Of a DNA stretch of 64,000 bases, positions 51,817 to 60,485 are shown piece by piece. The stretch is taken from the NCBI RefSeq assembly GCF_000621145.1, contig NZ_JHZB01000006.1, forward strand, positions 62,001 through 126,000. The letters run 5' to 3'. Source of the DNA: Desulfobulbus elongatus DSM 2908. Lineage in GTDB: Bacteria > Desulfobacterota > Desulfobulbia > Desulfobulbales > Desulfobulbaceae. The notes beneath the pieces are model-generated. The model did not search any database. It saw only the letters and a program-made list of their open reading frames with translations, and was not told the DNA's origin. Position 1 is the stretch's first letter; every line of letters begins with the position of its first letter. The position numbers and the translations under genes were made by a program.

Positions 51817-52030
51817 GACTCCACCCCGGTGAAAAAATTTCGGTCCGTTTCGCCTGCGTGCTGCGTGACCCAAGGTCCCGTCTTTAAAAAGGCAACAGCC
51901 TGGATTCGTTTGAAAAGATTATGAAGATCCGGTCGACAGTCTGCTGTTATATCGAATCCGGGACAAAAAAGATAGTGGCAAGTGGCCGACTCGGTTGGCG
52001 ATGCCGTTTCCGGCAGGAACGATCGCCGGA

Positions 52031-52468
52031 TCACTGGCAGGCGAAAAAGGTGACATAGGTGCCGACATCGGCGATACCGACCCTGGTCACCCCCTCTTTG
52101 AGCATGTTCTGGTTATGGCCGCTCGATCGCCGCCAGCCATCGAATAGCTTGAGGGGAGTCCTGTAATTCCAGCCGACATTTTCGACACACATGCGGCTGT
52201 CTGCGCGTTCGAACCGCTCGTCGAAATTGCGGTGGCTGAGCATCTTCTGCCGGAACATCTCGAAGCTGTGGTGCCTGGCCAACCGGATGAGGTTGGCATC
52301 AAATCGCAGCGGGCCCAAGCCGTTATCCTGGCGATAGAGATTGATCTGTTCCAGCAGGGTTCGGGCGTAAAGAGAGGCGCCTTCATCCCGCACCAAGGCC
52401 ATGGCGCGGTACGGCAGGGTGATCGACACGAGCATGCCGACAACAAGAAGCATCTGTCGTGACTTCAT
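52031..52468 (-). CDS. Secreted CAP/SCP-domain protein
   Basis: A 145-aa protein with an N-terminal signal peptide (MKSRQMLLVVGMLVSITL...) and a CAP/SCP (YkwD-like) domain. The domain shows LLEQINLYRQDNGLGPLRF, LARHHSFEMFRQKMLSH (His and Glu of the CAP cavity), ENVGWNY and SSGHNQNML, ending near a Cys (FFACQ). It probably lies in the periplasm or outside the cell. The role of bacterial CAP proteins is mostly unknown. It lies upstream of cobU on the same strand, 214 bp away. Confidence 0.85.
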   Translation of the reverse strand: MKSRQMLLVVGMLVSITLPYRAMALVRDEGASLYARTLLEQINLYRQDNGLGPLRFDANLIRLARHHSFEMFRQKMLSHRNFDERFERADSRMCVENVGWNYRTPLKLFDGWRRSSGHNQNMLKEGVTRVGIADVGTYVTFFACQ

Positions 52469-53139
52469 TCCATCCAGTCCATGAATAGGATGTAAAGAGG
52501 TGTGCCGTCATCCCGGCAACCAAATGCCGATGCACAATACGGGGCAGCGATAATCAGTGGTACAGAGGTCGATGCCGGATGTCAAGAGTGTCTCCTTCGC
52601 TCGGAGAGACAAGCGAGGCAGATGCACGAGGCTCATCAGACTTTTCAGGAGTGTGAAAATAAAAAAACATCATACCGAGAACCTGTTGCCCGGTTTAAAG
52701 CACAAAGGCAAAGGGAACGGGGCGATTGCGGACAAATCAAGGGAACGCGAGCTATCAGGTGTTCGCAACAACCTGTACCAAATATCGTAACGCTCTGAAA
52801 TATGGAACAATTAAAAGACGATGGGAAAAAATAAAAAAATAACCGCACGACTTGACAAAGAAAGTTTTTTGTGTGCTTAATATCATATGAAAAAAAGCCA
52901 TTAAATCCTGGGACTAGCTCGCTTGGTTTGAAAGGATGCGGGAGAGTTGGTGAGGGGAGATGTTGCGAATTGCATAACCAGGTAATTTTGCTGTATAAAA
53001 ATAAGAAAGAACGGGAGTTTGTAGCTCGCTCCCGTTACATGGGTTAATTTTGAGACGAAAAAAATAAATCGTGCATTTTAATGTAGTTAGCGAAGATGAT
53101 GTATTTATTAATATGATTATACTAAATTAATTGCCAATA
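52469..53139. other. Intergenic region upstream of the pilus operon
   Basis: 671 bp in which composition shifts from GC-rich to AT-rich. It holds a perfect -35 box TTGACA (52852-52857) with an imperfectly spaced -10 TAATAT (52878-52883, 20 bp), and an 8-bp hairpin, aacgggag / ctcccgtt, at 53010-53036. No tRNA or other RNA gene was recognised. Short frames here are not convincing. Confidence 0.5.
52852..52883 (+). promoter_or_regulatory. Possible promoter of the pil operon
   Basis: Exact -35 TTGACA and a -10-like TAATAT lie 20 bp apart, which is longer than the ideal 17. It points toward pilM about 250 bp downstream. Confidence 0.35.
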
Positions 53140-54201
53140 ATGAATTTCTATAAGATAACCAAAAAGGAGAAGTTGATCACCGGTATAGATATAGGATCGC
53201 ATGCAATAAAAGTATGCCAGCTTAAAAAAGTGGGTGATAACTTCAAGATTGAATCGGTTGGATCTGCTGCGCTGCCCTCTGGAGCTGTGGAAGATGGGGT
53301 GTTGCAGGAACCATCAGAGGTGAGTAAGGTCCTCTCTTTGTTGATGAAAAATCTTAAAATAAAAAATAAAAAAATAGGGATATCGATATCGGGTTATTCT
53401 GTCATTGTAAAGAAGATTAATCTTGAACAAATGTCGGATGATGAGCTTGCAGATTACATTAAATCAGAGGCCGAGCAATATATCCCTTTCGATATTGATG
53501 ATGTCTACATTGATTTCCAAAAACTGCCGCAGAGAAAGGAGGTTGCTGATCGGTGTGATGTGATGCTGGTCGCCGCAAAAAAAGAAGTTGTCAACGATTA
53601 TCTTGAGATGCTAAGCGGGTTAAGATTGAATACCGTGCTAGTTGATGTTGATGGTTTCGCTTTAGAAAATATCTGGGAAACAGTTGAGTCGCGATCGGAA
53701 AATGTTGCTTTGGTCGATGTTGGCGCATCGAAGATGAATATTAACATCATCTCGGGAGGGGTGTCCGTCCTGGCCAGGGATGTGGCTGTCGGAAGCGAAC
53801 AACTGACCGATCAGATCATGAGCGCCATTGGTGTCGAGTATAAGGATGCTGAAAATATTAAACTTGGCATCGCGTCATCCGGTGAGCATCGGGCGATTGT
53901 AGAGAATATTTTTAACAAAACATGCACACAATGGATCCTTGAGATAAAGAAAGCTATTGATCTGTATCAGGCGAATAATCCGGACAAACCATTGCAATCC
54001 ATTATTCTGAGTGGTGGCGGCTCAAAAGTAAATGGATTCAAAGAATATCTAATTCGTGAAACAGGTATGGAGGTCGTTGCTTTTAATCCTTTTGATAGAA
54101 TGAATTATGACAAAAGTAAATTAGATGAGCATTATATTCTTGGAATAGCTCCTGAAATGGCAATTGCGACAGGACTTGCAATTAGATCAGCATCTTTTTA
54201 A
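53140..54201 (+). CDS. pilM: Type IV pilus assembly protein PilM
   Basis: Actin-like cytoplasmic ATPase of the pilus inner-membrane platform. The 353-aa protein has the nucleotide-binding phosphate loop ITGIDIGSHAIKVCQL (17-32), the second VALVDVGASKMNINII, and IILSGGGSKVNGF near the C-terminus. The first residues MNFYK form the short segment that binds PilN. A TTG at 53131 is an alternative start; neither has a clear ribosome site. The gene opens the AT-rich pilM-N-O-P operon. Confidence 0.93.
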   Translation: MNFYKITKKEKLITGIDIGSHAIKVCQLKKVGDNFKIESVGSAALPSGAVEDGVLQEPSEVSKVLSLLMKNLKIKNKKIGISISGYSVIVKKINLEQMSDDELADYIKSEAEQYIPFDIDDVYIDFQKLPQRKEVADRCDVMLVAAKKEVVNDYLEMLSGLRLNTVLVDVDGFALENIWETVESRSENVALVDVGASKMNINIISGGVSVLARDVAVGSEQLTDQIMSAIGVEYKDAENIKLGIASSGEHRAIVENIFNKTCTQWILEIKKAIDLYQANNPDKPLQSIILSGGGSKVNGFKEYLIRETGMEVVAFNPFDRMNYDKSKLDEHYILGIAPEMAIATGLAIRSASF

Positions 54202-54203
54202 CT

Positions 54204-54755
54204 ATGATTAAAATCAATCTTCTGCCAGTTCGTGATATTGTACGACGCAAGAAATATTTTTGGCAAATCATTGCGGCTTCATTTTTTATTGGTTGCATTG
54301 TATGTGCATTCATTTTTGTTGAATTCTATCAGTTGAATTCAATAAATAAAATAAAAAACGAAATTGCTAGAATTGAATCGGAAAAAAAACAGTTTGCCAA
54401 AACCCTATCTGAAATAAAGAAGATAGAGGAAGAGAAAGCCATTTTATTGAAAAGAACTGATGTTATAAATCAATTAAAGCAATCATCATCGCTTACTGTA
54501 CACGTTCTGGATGAAATAGCAACCTTAACGCCATCAAATAGAATGTGGCTAAAAAGTCTTTCGCAGAATGGTAATCAACTTGCGCTGACAGGTATGGCAC
54601 TCGATGATCAAACAATAGCCAGGTATATGGATGACTTGGAGGCATCGCATTATATTCAAAACGTCCGTTTGGCAAGCTCCTCTCTGGAGATCGTTGCTGA
54701 AAGGAGCTTGAAAGCTTTCTCAATTACGGCGAATGTTGATATGCCCAAAATGTAA
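54204..54755 (+). CDS. pilN: Type IV pilus assembly protein PilN
   Basis: A 183-aa bitopic inner-membrane protein. The N-terminus MIKINLLPVR is the motif by which PilN docks in PilM. A single membrane helix follows (about 20-43), then a coiled coil and a small periplasmic ferredoxin-like domain. It starts 2 bp after pilM. With PilM, PilO and PilP it forms the alignment complex between the inner-membrane motor and the outer-membrane secretin. Confidence 0.92.
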   Translation: MIKINLLPVRDIVRRKKYFWQIIAASFFIGCIVCAFIFVEFYQLNSINKIKNEIARIESEKKQFAKTLSEIKKIEEEKAILLKRTDVINQLKQSSSLTVHVLDEIATLTPSNRMWLKSLSQNGNQLALTGMALDDQTIARYMDDLEASHYIQNVRLASSSLEIVAERSLKAFSITANVDMPKM

Positions 54756-54790
54756 AAAAGCAATTTATATTTCTGCGTTAGGTTGATTAT

Positions 54791-55411
54791 ATGATGTATA
54801 GTCCTAAAAAGACAAAGATTGATCTTTTCTTAGATGAACAATATTCGAAGATAAGCACCCGTAACAAGCTGCTGGCAGTGGCATTGCTTACGTTGCTGTT
54901 AACGGGATTGTTTTATATCGTCTTTTACCAACCCAATCATGAAGAACTCGGTAGATTGGCACAGCAAGCATCAACAGGCAATGAAGAGTTACGAAAGGTA
55001 AGAAAAGCGGCGAGGGATTTGCCTGTGCACCAAAAGGCTTTGGAAGATGCACGGATACAATTTGAAACCACTTCGGCGCTGTTGCCAAAAAGTCAAGAGA
55101 TACCAAATTTATTAAGAAATATATCTGATCTCGGAAGAAATTCTGGACTTGATTTTATTTCTTTTACACCAGGCCAAGAGGCGCCAAAAGATTTTTATGC
55201 AGAAATTCCTATTGATATCAAAATTAAAGGGCCGTACCATAATCTCGGCCTTTTTCTCGATAGAGTAAGTAAATTAGAAAGAATAGTTACTGTCAATAAT
55301 ATAAAAACTGAGAAAGTTGACCAGGAAAGTAATGAAATGGTATTGAGTTCGAGTTGTAAGCTCATAACGTATAGATTTACTAATGTTACAATCGAAAACA
55401 AAAAGAAATAG
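54791..55411 (+). CDS. pilO: Type IV pilus assembly protein PilO
   Basis: A 206-aa bitopic protein with one membrane helix (about 27-47, LLAVALLTLLLTGLFYIVFY), a coiled coil (about 55-90) and a periplasmic domain containing LLPKSQEIPNLLRNISDLGRNSGLDFISF, the PilO family hallmark. It heterodimerises with PilN. The start MMYSPKKTKID gives a short cytoplasmic tail before the helix, as expected. It follows pilN by 35 bp. Confidence 0.92.
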   Translation: MMYSPKKTKIDLFLDEQYSKISTRNKLLAVALLTLLLTGLFYIVFYQPNHEELGRLAQQASTGNEELRKVRKAARDLPVHQKALEDARIQFETTSALLPKSQEIPNLLRNISDLGRNSGLDFISFTPGQEAPKDFYAEIPIDIKIKGPYHNLGLFLDRVSKLERIVTVNNIKTEKVDQESNEMVLSSSCKLITYRFTNVTIENKKK

Positions 55412-55455
55412 AACGTGATATAACTATAAGCCAATTATTATTGTAGCGATTGAGA

Positions 55456-55959
55456 ATGAATAACGCCGTAAGATATTTGGTATTATGCCTAACAGTAGCC
55501 ATGTACTTTGCATCTGATAACTGTTCAGCGCAAGGATTGGCAGATCAGAGCGATGATAGTCTGAGGCAACAGTTGGAAAACGAGAGATATGAGTATAAAG
55601 CCGAAGGGCGCTCTGATCCTTTCAAACCTTTTGTTACTCCTAAGTCTACCTCTTCCGCTCTTCCCGACCCGAACGAGATTGTTGAAGAAAAAACCGAATA
55701 TTCAGGAATGCAATTATTTGAGCCCGGTCAGCTTGCTCTGGTTGGGATAATGATGACTTCAAGTGAACCTATTGCAATGGTCGAAGATCAGACAAAGAAA
55801 GGATACATGTTAAAAATCGGAGAGTTGGTAGGGAAGCGAGGTGTGGTGACTTCGATTGACGAGCACCAGGTTGTCATTACAGAAACTGCTCGTACCCGCT
55901 CCGGACAAGAGATGAAGAGTACCGTTATCATGAAGATGAAACATGAGGGAGATAAATGA
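55456..55959 (+). CDS. pilP: Type IV pilus lipoprotein-like protein PilP
   Basis: A 167-aa exported protein with an N-terminal signal (about residues 1-27, ending DNCSAQG) and the PilP fold: a conserved segment YKAEGRSDPFKPFVT, then LFEPGQLALVGIMM and GYMLKIGELVGKRGVVTSI. The Cys in SDNCSAQ may or may not be lipidated; the context is not a clean lipobox. PilP links the PilNO dimer to the secretin. The stop overlaps the next start codon by 4 bp. Confidence 0.88.
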   Translation: MNNAVRYLVLCLTVAMYFASDNCSAQGLADQSDDSLRQQLENERYEYKAEGRSDPFKPFVTPKSTSSALPDPNEIVEEKTEYSGMQLFEPGQLALVGIMMTSSEPIAMVEDQTKKGYMLKIGELVGKRGVVTSIDEHQVVITETARTRSGQEMKSTVIMKMKHEGDK

Positions 55960-57542
55960 TGAGGGCGCAACTTGTCTCAAACGTTATAAAATCAACTGTA
56001 TCGATGCTGACCGGCATATTATGTCTTTTGATATCATCCCTTGTCAATATTGCGATTGCTGATGGTTCGATGCAAGTAAAATCAGTTAATGTTAGTAATA
56101 TCGATAGAGCTGTTGAAATCAAAATTAATGGAGAAAATATTGGTGCATCGACCGTTTATGAGTTGCCTAATCCTGAAAGGATAATCGTTGACCTTGCCAA
56201 TGCTGCTTTGTCCAATAATTTTACAAGTCAAATTAACGCTGACGGCATTACTTTACAGACGAAGCACCTTGCTGACAGTAAACCAACCATTCTTAGATTC
56301 GAGTTCTATTTGCCTGAAAAGATTGATTTTGAAACAAGAAAAAATGACAATGAAATAAGAGTGTTGCTTAAGCGGGGTGGAGGCGCGACAAGCCAATCTC
56401 CGGCTGCTTCGACGCCGAGCGATACGATGGGCGTGTATTCGGAACGTGCTGGGAGCGGCAAGGGAGGGGGCGATTCAAAAGGGCAGCGAACAGGAGATAA
56501 GATCGGTTCGGTGATAGGTGCTGCCAAAAATATTGAGAGCCAACTGCCTGAAATCAACCCTCTTGATTCCAGAGTCTCGCCTAAAACAAAGGCGCAACAA
56601 ATGGAGGATGCGTTTAATTTTTCTGGATATAATAAAGAGAGGATTACTGTAGAGTTTCAAAAAATGGACCTCCATAATGTCTTCAATTTTTTAAGACAAG
56701 TGAGCGGAGTGAATATCGTTGTCGATGAATCGGTACAGGGTTCGCTTACATTGGTGCTCGACGATGTGCCTTGGGATTTTGCTCTTGACATTATCTTGAA
56801 TTTAAAAGATCTGGAAAAAGAAGAGCGGTTCAATACGTTGGTGATTTATCCGAAGAAAAAAGAATTTAAATGGCCTGATAAGAGTCAGGATAACCTCAGT
56901 TTTCAGGCTGATGCCAAAGTTGTTGAGCGTGAGTCACTGACTATTAAACAGCAGGCTGGACAGTCCTTTGAGCATCCTGAAGCCAGGCAGGAGATAAATA
57001 AGGGCAAGGAAGCTGAAAAGAATGAGAACTACGAACTTGCTGTTTCGTTTTATGAGCGTGCATACGAAAAATGGCCGTCAAATAGCAATTTGTCGAATAA
57101 AATTGCATCTATTTATTTGGTATATTTGAAACAATATGCAAAATCACTTTATTATTCAAATCTTTCATTAAAGCATGACAAAAATAATAGTAGATCGTTG
57201 GTGCTAGCTGCTATTTCGTCTGCCAATATGCAGGACAATGAGAAGGCTATTGGTTATTTTGATAAATGTACAAAAGTTAAGACACCCCTTAAAGAGGCGC
57301 TGCTGAGCTATTCTTCATTCTGTGAGGATACTCATGATTACAATTGTGCGATATCTAATCTGGAAAGATATAATTTATTTTATGGTGAAGATATGGATTC
57401 CTTGGTTAATGCCGCTCGGGTTTATGATAAAATGGGGCAGGGGCATAAGGCTGTTGAAAAATATAATAAATTACTCATCTCCGGTTATCGAATTCCGCCG
57501 GATTTAGAGAAGTACGTGAGAAGCCGCGTGACTGTTAATTAA
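55956..57542 (+). CDS. AMIN-STN-TPR protein, PilQ N-terminal-like without secretin core
   Basis: A 528-aa exported protein. After a signal peptide (about 1-36) comes an AMIN domain (about 40-140, VKSVNVSNIDRAVEIKING, IIVDLANAAL), a low-complexity linker, and a secretin N0/STN domain (about 215-285, ITVEFQKMDLHNVFNFLRQ). In an ordinary PilQ the secretin barrel would follow. Here the C-terminal 200 residues are instead TPR-like helices (YELAVSFYERAYEKWP..). The barrel is supplied by the next gene. It probably binds peptidoglycan and assists secretin assembly, as inferred from the domains. Confidence 0.8.
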   Translation: MMRAQLVSNVIKSTVSMLTGILCLLISSLVNIAIADGSMQVKSVNVSNIDRAVEIKINGENIGASTVYELPNPERIIVDLANAALSNNFTSQINADGITLQTKHLADSKPTILRFEFYLPEKIDFETRKNDNEIRVLLKRGGGATSQSPAASTPSDTMGVYSERAGSGKGGGDSKGQRTGDKIGSVIGAAKNIESQLPEINPLDSRVSPKTKAQQMEDAFNFSGYNKERITVEFQKMDLHNVFNFLRQVSGVNIVVDESVQGSLTLVLDDVPWDFALDIILNLKDLEKEERFNTLVIYPKKKEFKWPDKSQDNLSFQADAKVVERESLTIKQQAGQSFEHPEARQEINKGKEAEKNENYELAVSFYERAYEKWPSNSNLSNKIASIYLVYLKQYAKSLYYSNLSLKHDKNNSRSLVLAAISSANMQDNEKAIGYFDKCTKVKTPLKEALLSYSSFCEDTHDYNCAISNLERYNLFYGEDMDSLVNAARVYDKMGQGHKAVEKYNKLLISGYRIPPDLEKYVRSRVTVN

Positions 57543-57585
57543 TAAAGCCTGTCCGATCATTGCATATAGAGGGTGAGGGGCGTTA

Positions 57586-59322
57586 ATGATGAAACTTGTT
57601 AGCATTGTTGTTTCTTTTATTTTTTTGGTTTGCTCGTTTACTGTCGGGTTGTATGGATGTGCGCAAAATAAGCCGCCTCGTGATCTCCCGAAAGCTATGG
57701 ATTCAGCGAGTGGCAAGGAGAGTGCCCTTGCTGCCTCCTCGTTGTCCAAGCCTGTGCAACTCCCGGTTCGGTACCAGTCTTCAGAATTTGTTGTCCCAAA
57801 GGATACGCTGGACGAAAGCTTAGGAAGCGGTGGGGCTGGTGAATATCAGATCAAGGTCGGGGCGACCATCCGTTCTACTAATGGGCCCCAGCCCTTGTGG
57901 GATGTCATGAAACGCTTGGCCAATCTTAAAGGTATGACCGTGAGTTGGGCAAGTGATGTCGATCAAAATGTTCTGGTTGATGTTGATATCGCAGCGACAG
58001 ACAATTTTTACGATGCGGTAGCGAATTTATTGCGGCAAGCGGATTATTTCCATGAAATGAACGGCAGGAATATCGTCATACGTAACAAAACGACGAAAGT
58101 ATTTAAAATGTCAGTACCTTTCATGCAAGGAGCGTATACATCGACTGTAGGTGGCAATTTTCTTTCTAACAAAGATGCTGCTTCGGGCACTGAAGGATCA
58201 GTGAAGATAGCAAGTGCTGATAATAAATTTAATGTATGGGAAAATATTGAAACCAATTTGAAAAGTATTTTGCAAACTTCTTCGGTTGAACGAAAAGATA
58301 TAGTAAACGTTTCGCCTTCATCGAATAGTCAAAACTCAGATAGTGGGAATGCCACAGGAAAGGATCAGGCAGAAAGTGGTCCCGAGGCGACTGCGTCGGC
58401 TTCTCATCCTTCTGCTCGCTATTCAGCAAAAGATGAGCCATCGTTTGTTATCGATAAAAGTGTGGGTTTGATAACAGTTACTGCTAAACCAGCTCTCTTG
58501 AATACAGTTGAAAAGTATCTTGATAATTTAAAAAAGCATTTATTTCAACAGGTTAATATAGAGGCAAAAATAGTTGAAGTCTTTCTTCAGGACAATTCAA
58601 AAATAGGGATCGATTGGAGTGCTGTATTCAAAGACCATCCATTGCAAGGAACCGTACAATTTGGCAGTAATGGGCAGGTCTATCCCCACGTTCCCGGTAA
58701 TTCAAATTATGCTAATACATTTGTAAGTAGAGTTGATATTAGTACATTTGATTTTTCTGTGTTGATTAACGCATTGAATGAACAAGGTGACTCTCATGTG
58801 CTTGCTAACCCTAAAATCACCGTATTAAATGGTCAGCCAGCTATTATTAGTGTCGGAAAAGATGTGGCTTATGTCAAATCGATCAAGAGAGATGAGAATG
58901 ATAGCGGATCAACTATTAGGGTCACTTATACAGCAGAAGTTGGCAATGTGGTGCAAGGCGTTGCATTGGGAGTTATGGCATCTGTCGTTGACAAAGATCG
59001 AGTGATATTGCATTTGACCCCGATTACCACTGATATAGAAAATCTGGAATCTGATGGTAGTGTTACCATGACCTCGATTGGTGACGGTGCCATTGAACTC
59101 GGTCTGCCGCAAGTTAAGGTCCGAGAAATGTCGACCATGGTTGAAGTTCAGAACGGCGAGATGCTCGTTATCGGTGGTCTGATCGATAGCGTTGAAAGCA
59201 AAACAGACAATTTCGTGCCCGGCTTGGGCAGTGTCCCTGTTCTCAAATATTTATTTGGAGTTGAGGAAAAGAAGTTGCAAAAACGCGAACTCGTCATCCT
59301 CCTTTCTCCGAGAATTATTTAA
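57586..59322 (+). CDS. Outer-membrane secretin lipoprotein (MshL/PilQ-type)
   Basis: A 578-aa secretin. The lipobox VGLYGC places the lipidated Cys at residue 25. The N0 domain (about 100-170), a Ser-rich linker with charged and polar repeats (about 240-290), the N1-like module LNTVEKYLDNLKKHLFQQVNIEAKIVEV and the secretin core with LANPKITVLNGQPAIISVG and VPGLGSVPVLKYLFG are visible. It resembles the MSHA-pilus secretin MshL more than a classical PilQ. It forms the outer-membrane channel for the pilus encoded by this operon. Confidence 0.88.
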   Translation: MMKLVSIVVSFIFLVCSFTVGLYGCAQNKPPRDLPKAMDSASGKESALAASSLSKPVQLPVRYQSSEFVVPKDTLDESLGSGGAGEYQIKVGATIRSTNGPQPLWDVMKRLANLKGMTVSWASDVDQNVLVDVDIAATDNFYDAVANLLRQADYFHEMNGRNIVIRNKTTKVFKMSVPFMQGAYTSTVGGNFLSNKDAASGTEGSVKIASADNKFNVWENIETNLKSILQTSSVERKDIVNVSPSSNSQNSDSGNATGKDQAESGPEATASASHPSARYSAKDEPSFVIDKSVGLITVTAKPALLNTVEKYLDNLKKHLFQQVNIEAKIVEVFLQDNSKIGIDWSAVFKDHPLQGTVQFGSNGQVYPHVPGNSNYANTFVSRVDISTFDFSVLINALNEQGDSHVLANPKITVLNGQPAIISVGKDVAYVKSIKRDENDSGSTIRVTYTAEVGNVVQGVALGVMASVVDKDRVILHLTPITTDIENLESDGSVTMTSIGDGAIELGLPQVKVREMSTMVEVQNGEMLVIGGLIDSVESKTDNFVPGLGSVPVLKYLFGVEEKKLQKRELVILLSPRII

Positions 59323-59358
59323 GATTATTTATGAATTCATGTGCATGGGAGATATGGT

Positions 59359-60372
59359 ATGAAATATAGTCGCCATCTGCTTGTTGGCTTGTCAGTCCTT
59401 CTTCTTGGTGGTTGCGGTACAACCATTCATGAATCCCTGAAGGTTCAGCAGGCGACCATGAATCCGGTCGGGGCAGGGAAGACCGTTGTTATCCTTCCCT
59501 TTGCTGATTATTCCCAAGCCGACAATCTTGAAAGTTCGTATCGTCGCCAACTTTTTGTCAGTGAAAATATAACCGACCAATTCATAAAATATGGCTTCTA
59601 TCTTCCGGTGCAGGATGATGTCTTCCCCTATTTGGTTGATCAGAAAATCATCAGAGTACAAACCTATGCCAAGCCCAAAACGGAATCTCTTGAGCAGGAA
59701 ATGAAGGGAGAATGGTCTTCCGCGATGAAAGGTGAATTGCAGCGATACATGGATCTCGCTCATAAGACCGGTGCCCAAACGGGCGGGGGGGAGGCGATGG
59801 GAACCCATGGCCTGACGATGCAAGAAGTGGTCAAGATTGGTAGGCATTTTTCCGCAGATTACATCATTCGCGGTCGGATTATCCAATACAAGGATCGCCA
59901 GGATCCTTCCTGGAATCCAATGCGGAAAGGACTTATCACCTTTGTGAGCGGTGTGACCAATAAAATAGCCTTTGGCCAAGCCGAATCAGATCAATACGAT
60001 GAGTGGAACAATACAGTGGCTGGAGCGGCCGACGCCGCTTTTATCTCAGGAGTAACAGATGGTGATCTGAATCACGCCATCGCCTGGGGAGCCGCGGGGG
60101 CTGTCTTGGGGAACATGGCGCATCATTCAGGAAGAATTCCCCAGGCGGTTGTTCAATTACGTCTCTGGGTGCAAGATGCGTATACTGGCAACGTTGTCTG
60201 GACAAACCGGGTGGATGTACGGGTATCGCCGGAGTCCGTCTTGGCTGATTACCAGTATGACGCCCTTTTTGAAAAAGCCACGGAAAAGGCGATAACCACC
60301 TTGGTCGATGATTTTGCGCAAGTGGTCTACAATGTTCCGCCACCGGCACCACCGGTGAAGACTAGGCGCTGA
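59359..60372 (+). CDS. CsgG/TolB-N-like lipoprotein
   Basis: A 337-aa lipoprotein with the lipobox LLLGGC (Cys19). It shows the fold pattern shared by CsgG, FlgT and related proteins: VVILPFADYS, then TDQFIKYGF, ADYIIRGRIIQYKD, and QLRLWVQDAYTGNVVWTNR followed by a helical segment FEKATEKAITTLVDDF. The family suggests outer-membrane association or accessory assembly roles. It is the last gene of the pilus operon, with a perfect terminator 20 bp after the stop, and may help place the secretin. The start is the ATG at 59359 with GGGAGA upstream rather than the GTG at 59341. Confidence 0.7.
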   Translation: MKYSRHLLVGLSVLLLGGCGTTIHESLKVQQATMNPVGAGKTVVILPFADYSQADNLESSYRRQLFVSENITDQFIKYGFYLPVQDDVFPYLVDQKIIRVQTYAKPKTESLEQEMKGEWSSAMKGELQRYMDLAHKTGAQTGGGEAMGTHGLTMQEVVKIGRHFSADYIIRGRIIQYKDRQDPSWNPMRKGLITFVSGVTNKIAFGQAESDQYDEWNNTVAGAADAAFISGVTDGDLNHAIAWGAAGAVLGNMAHHSGRIPQAVVQLRLWVQDAYTGNVVWTNRVDVRVSPESVLADYQYDALFEKATEKAITTLVDDFAQVVYNVPPPAPPVKTRR

Positions 60373-60392
60373 GCAGCTCTATTTTTTCGTTC

Positions 60393-60431
60393 AATGGGCA
60401 AGACCGCACAAGCGGTCTTGCCCATTTTTTT
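60393..60431 (+). terminator. Rho-independent terminator of the pilus operon
   Basis: A perfect 15-bp stem (aatgggcaagaccgc / gcggtcttgcccatt) with an ACAA loop, followed by seven T. Confidence 0.95.
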
Positions 60432-60485
60432 GGGAAAAATCAGTAGATCAACACAACAAAAACTCTTTCAACAATCAGCAATATC

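Noticed and set aside
51817-52030. Cobalamin riboswitch before cobU
   Set aside because: No B12-box-like conserved block or the expected multi-stem core was found on the minus strand.
53118-53123. TATACT box directly before pilM
   Set aside because: It is only 17 nt from the start codon and has no partner -35 box at the right distance.
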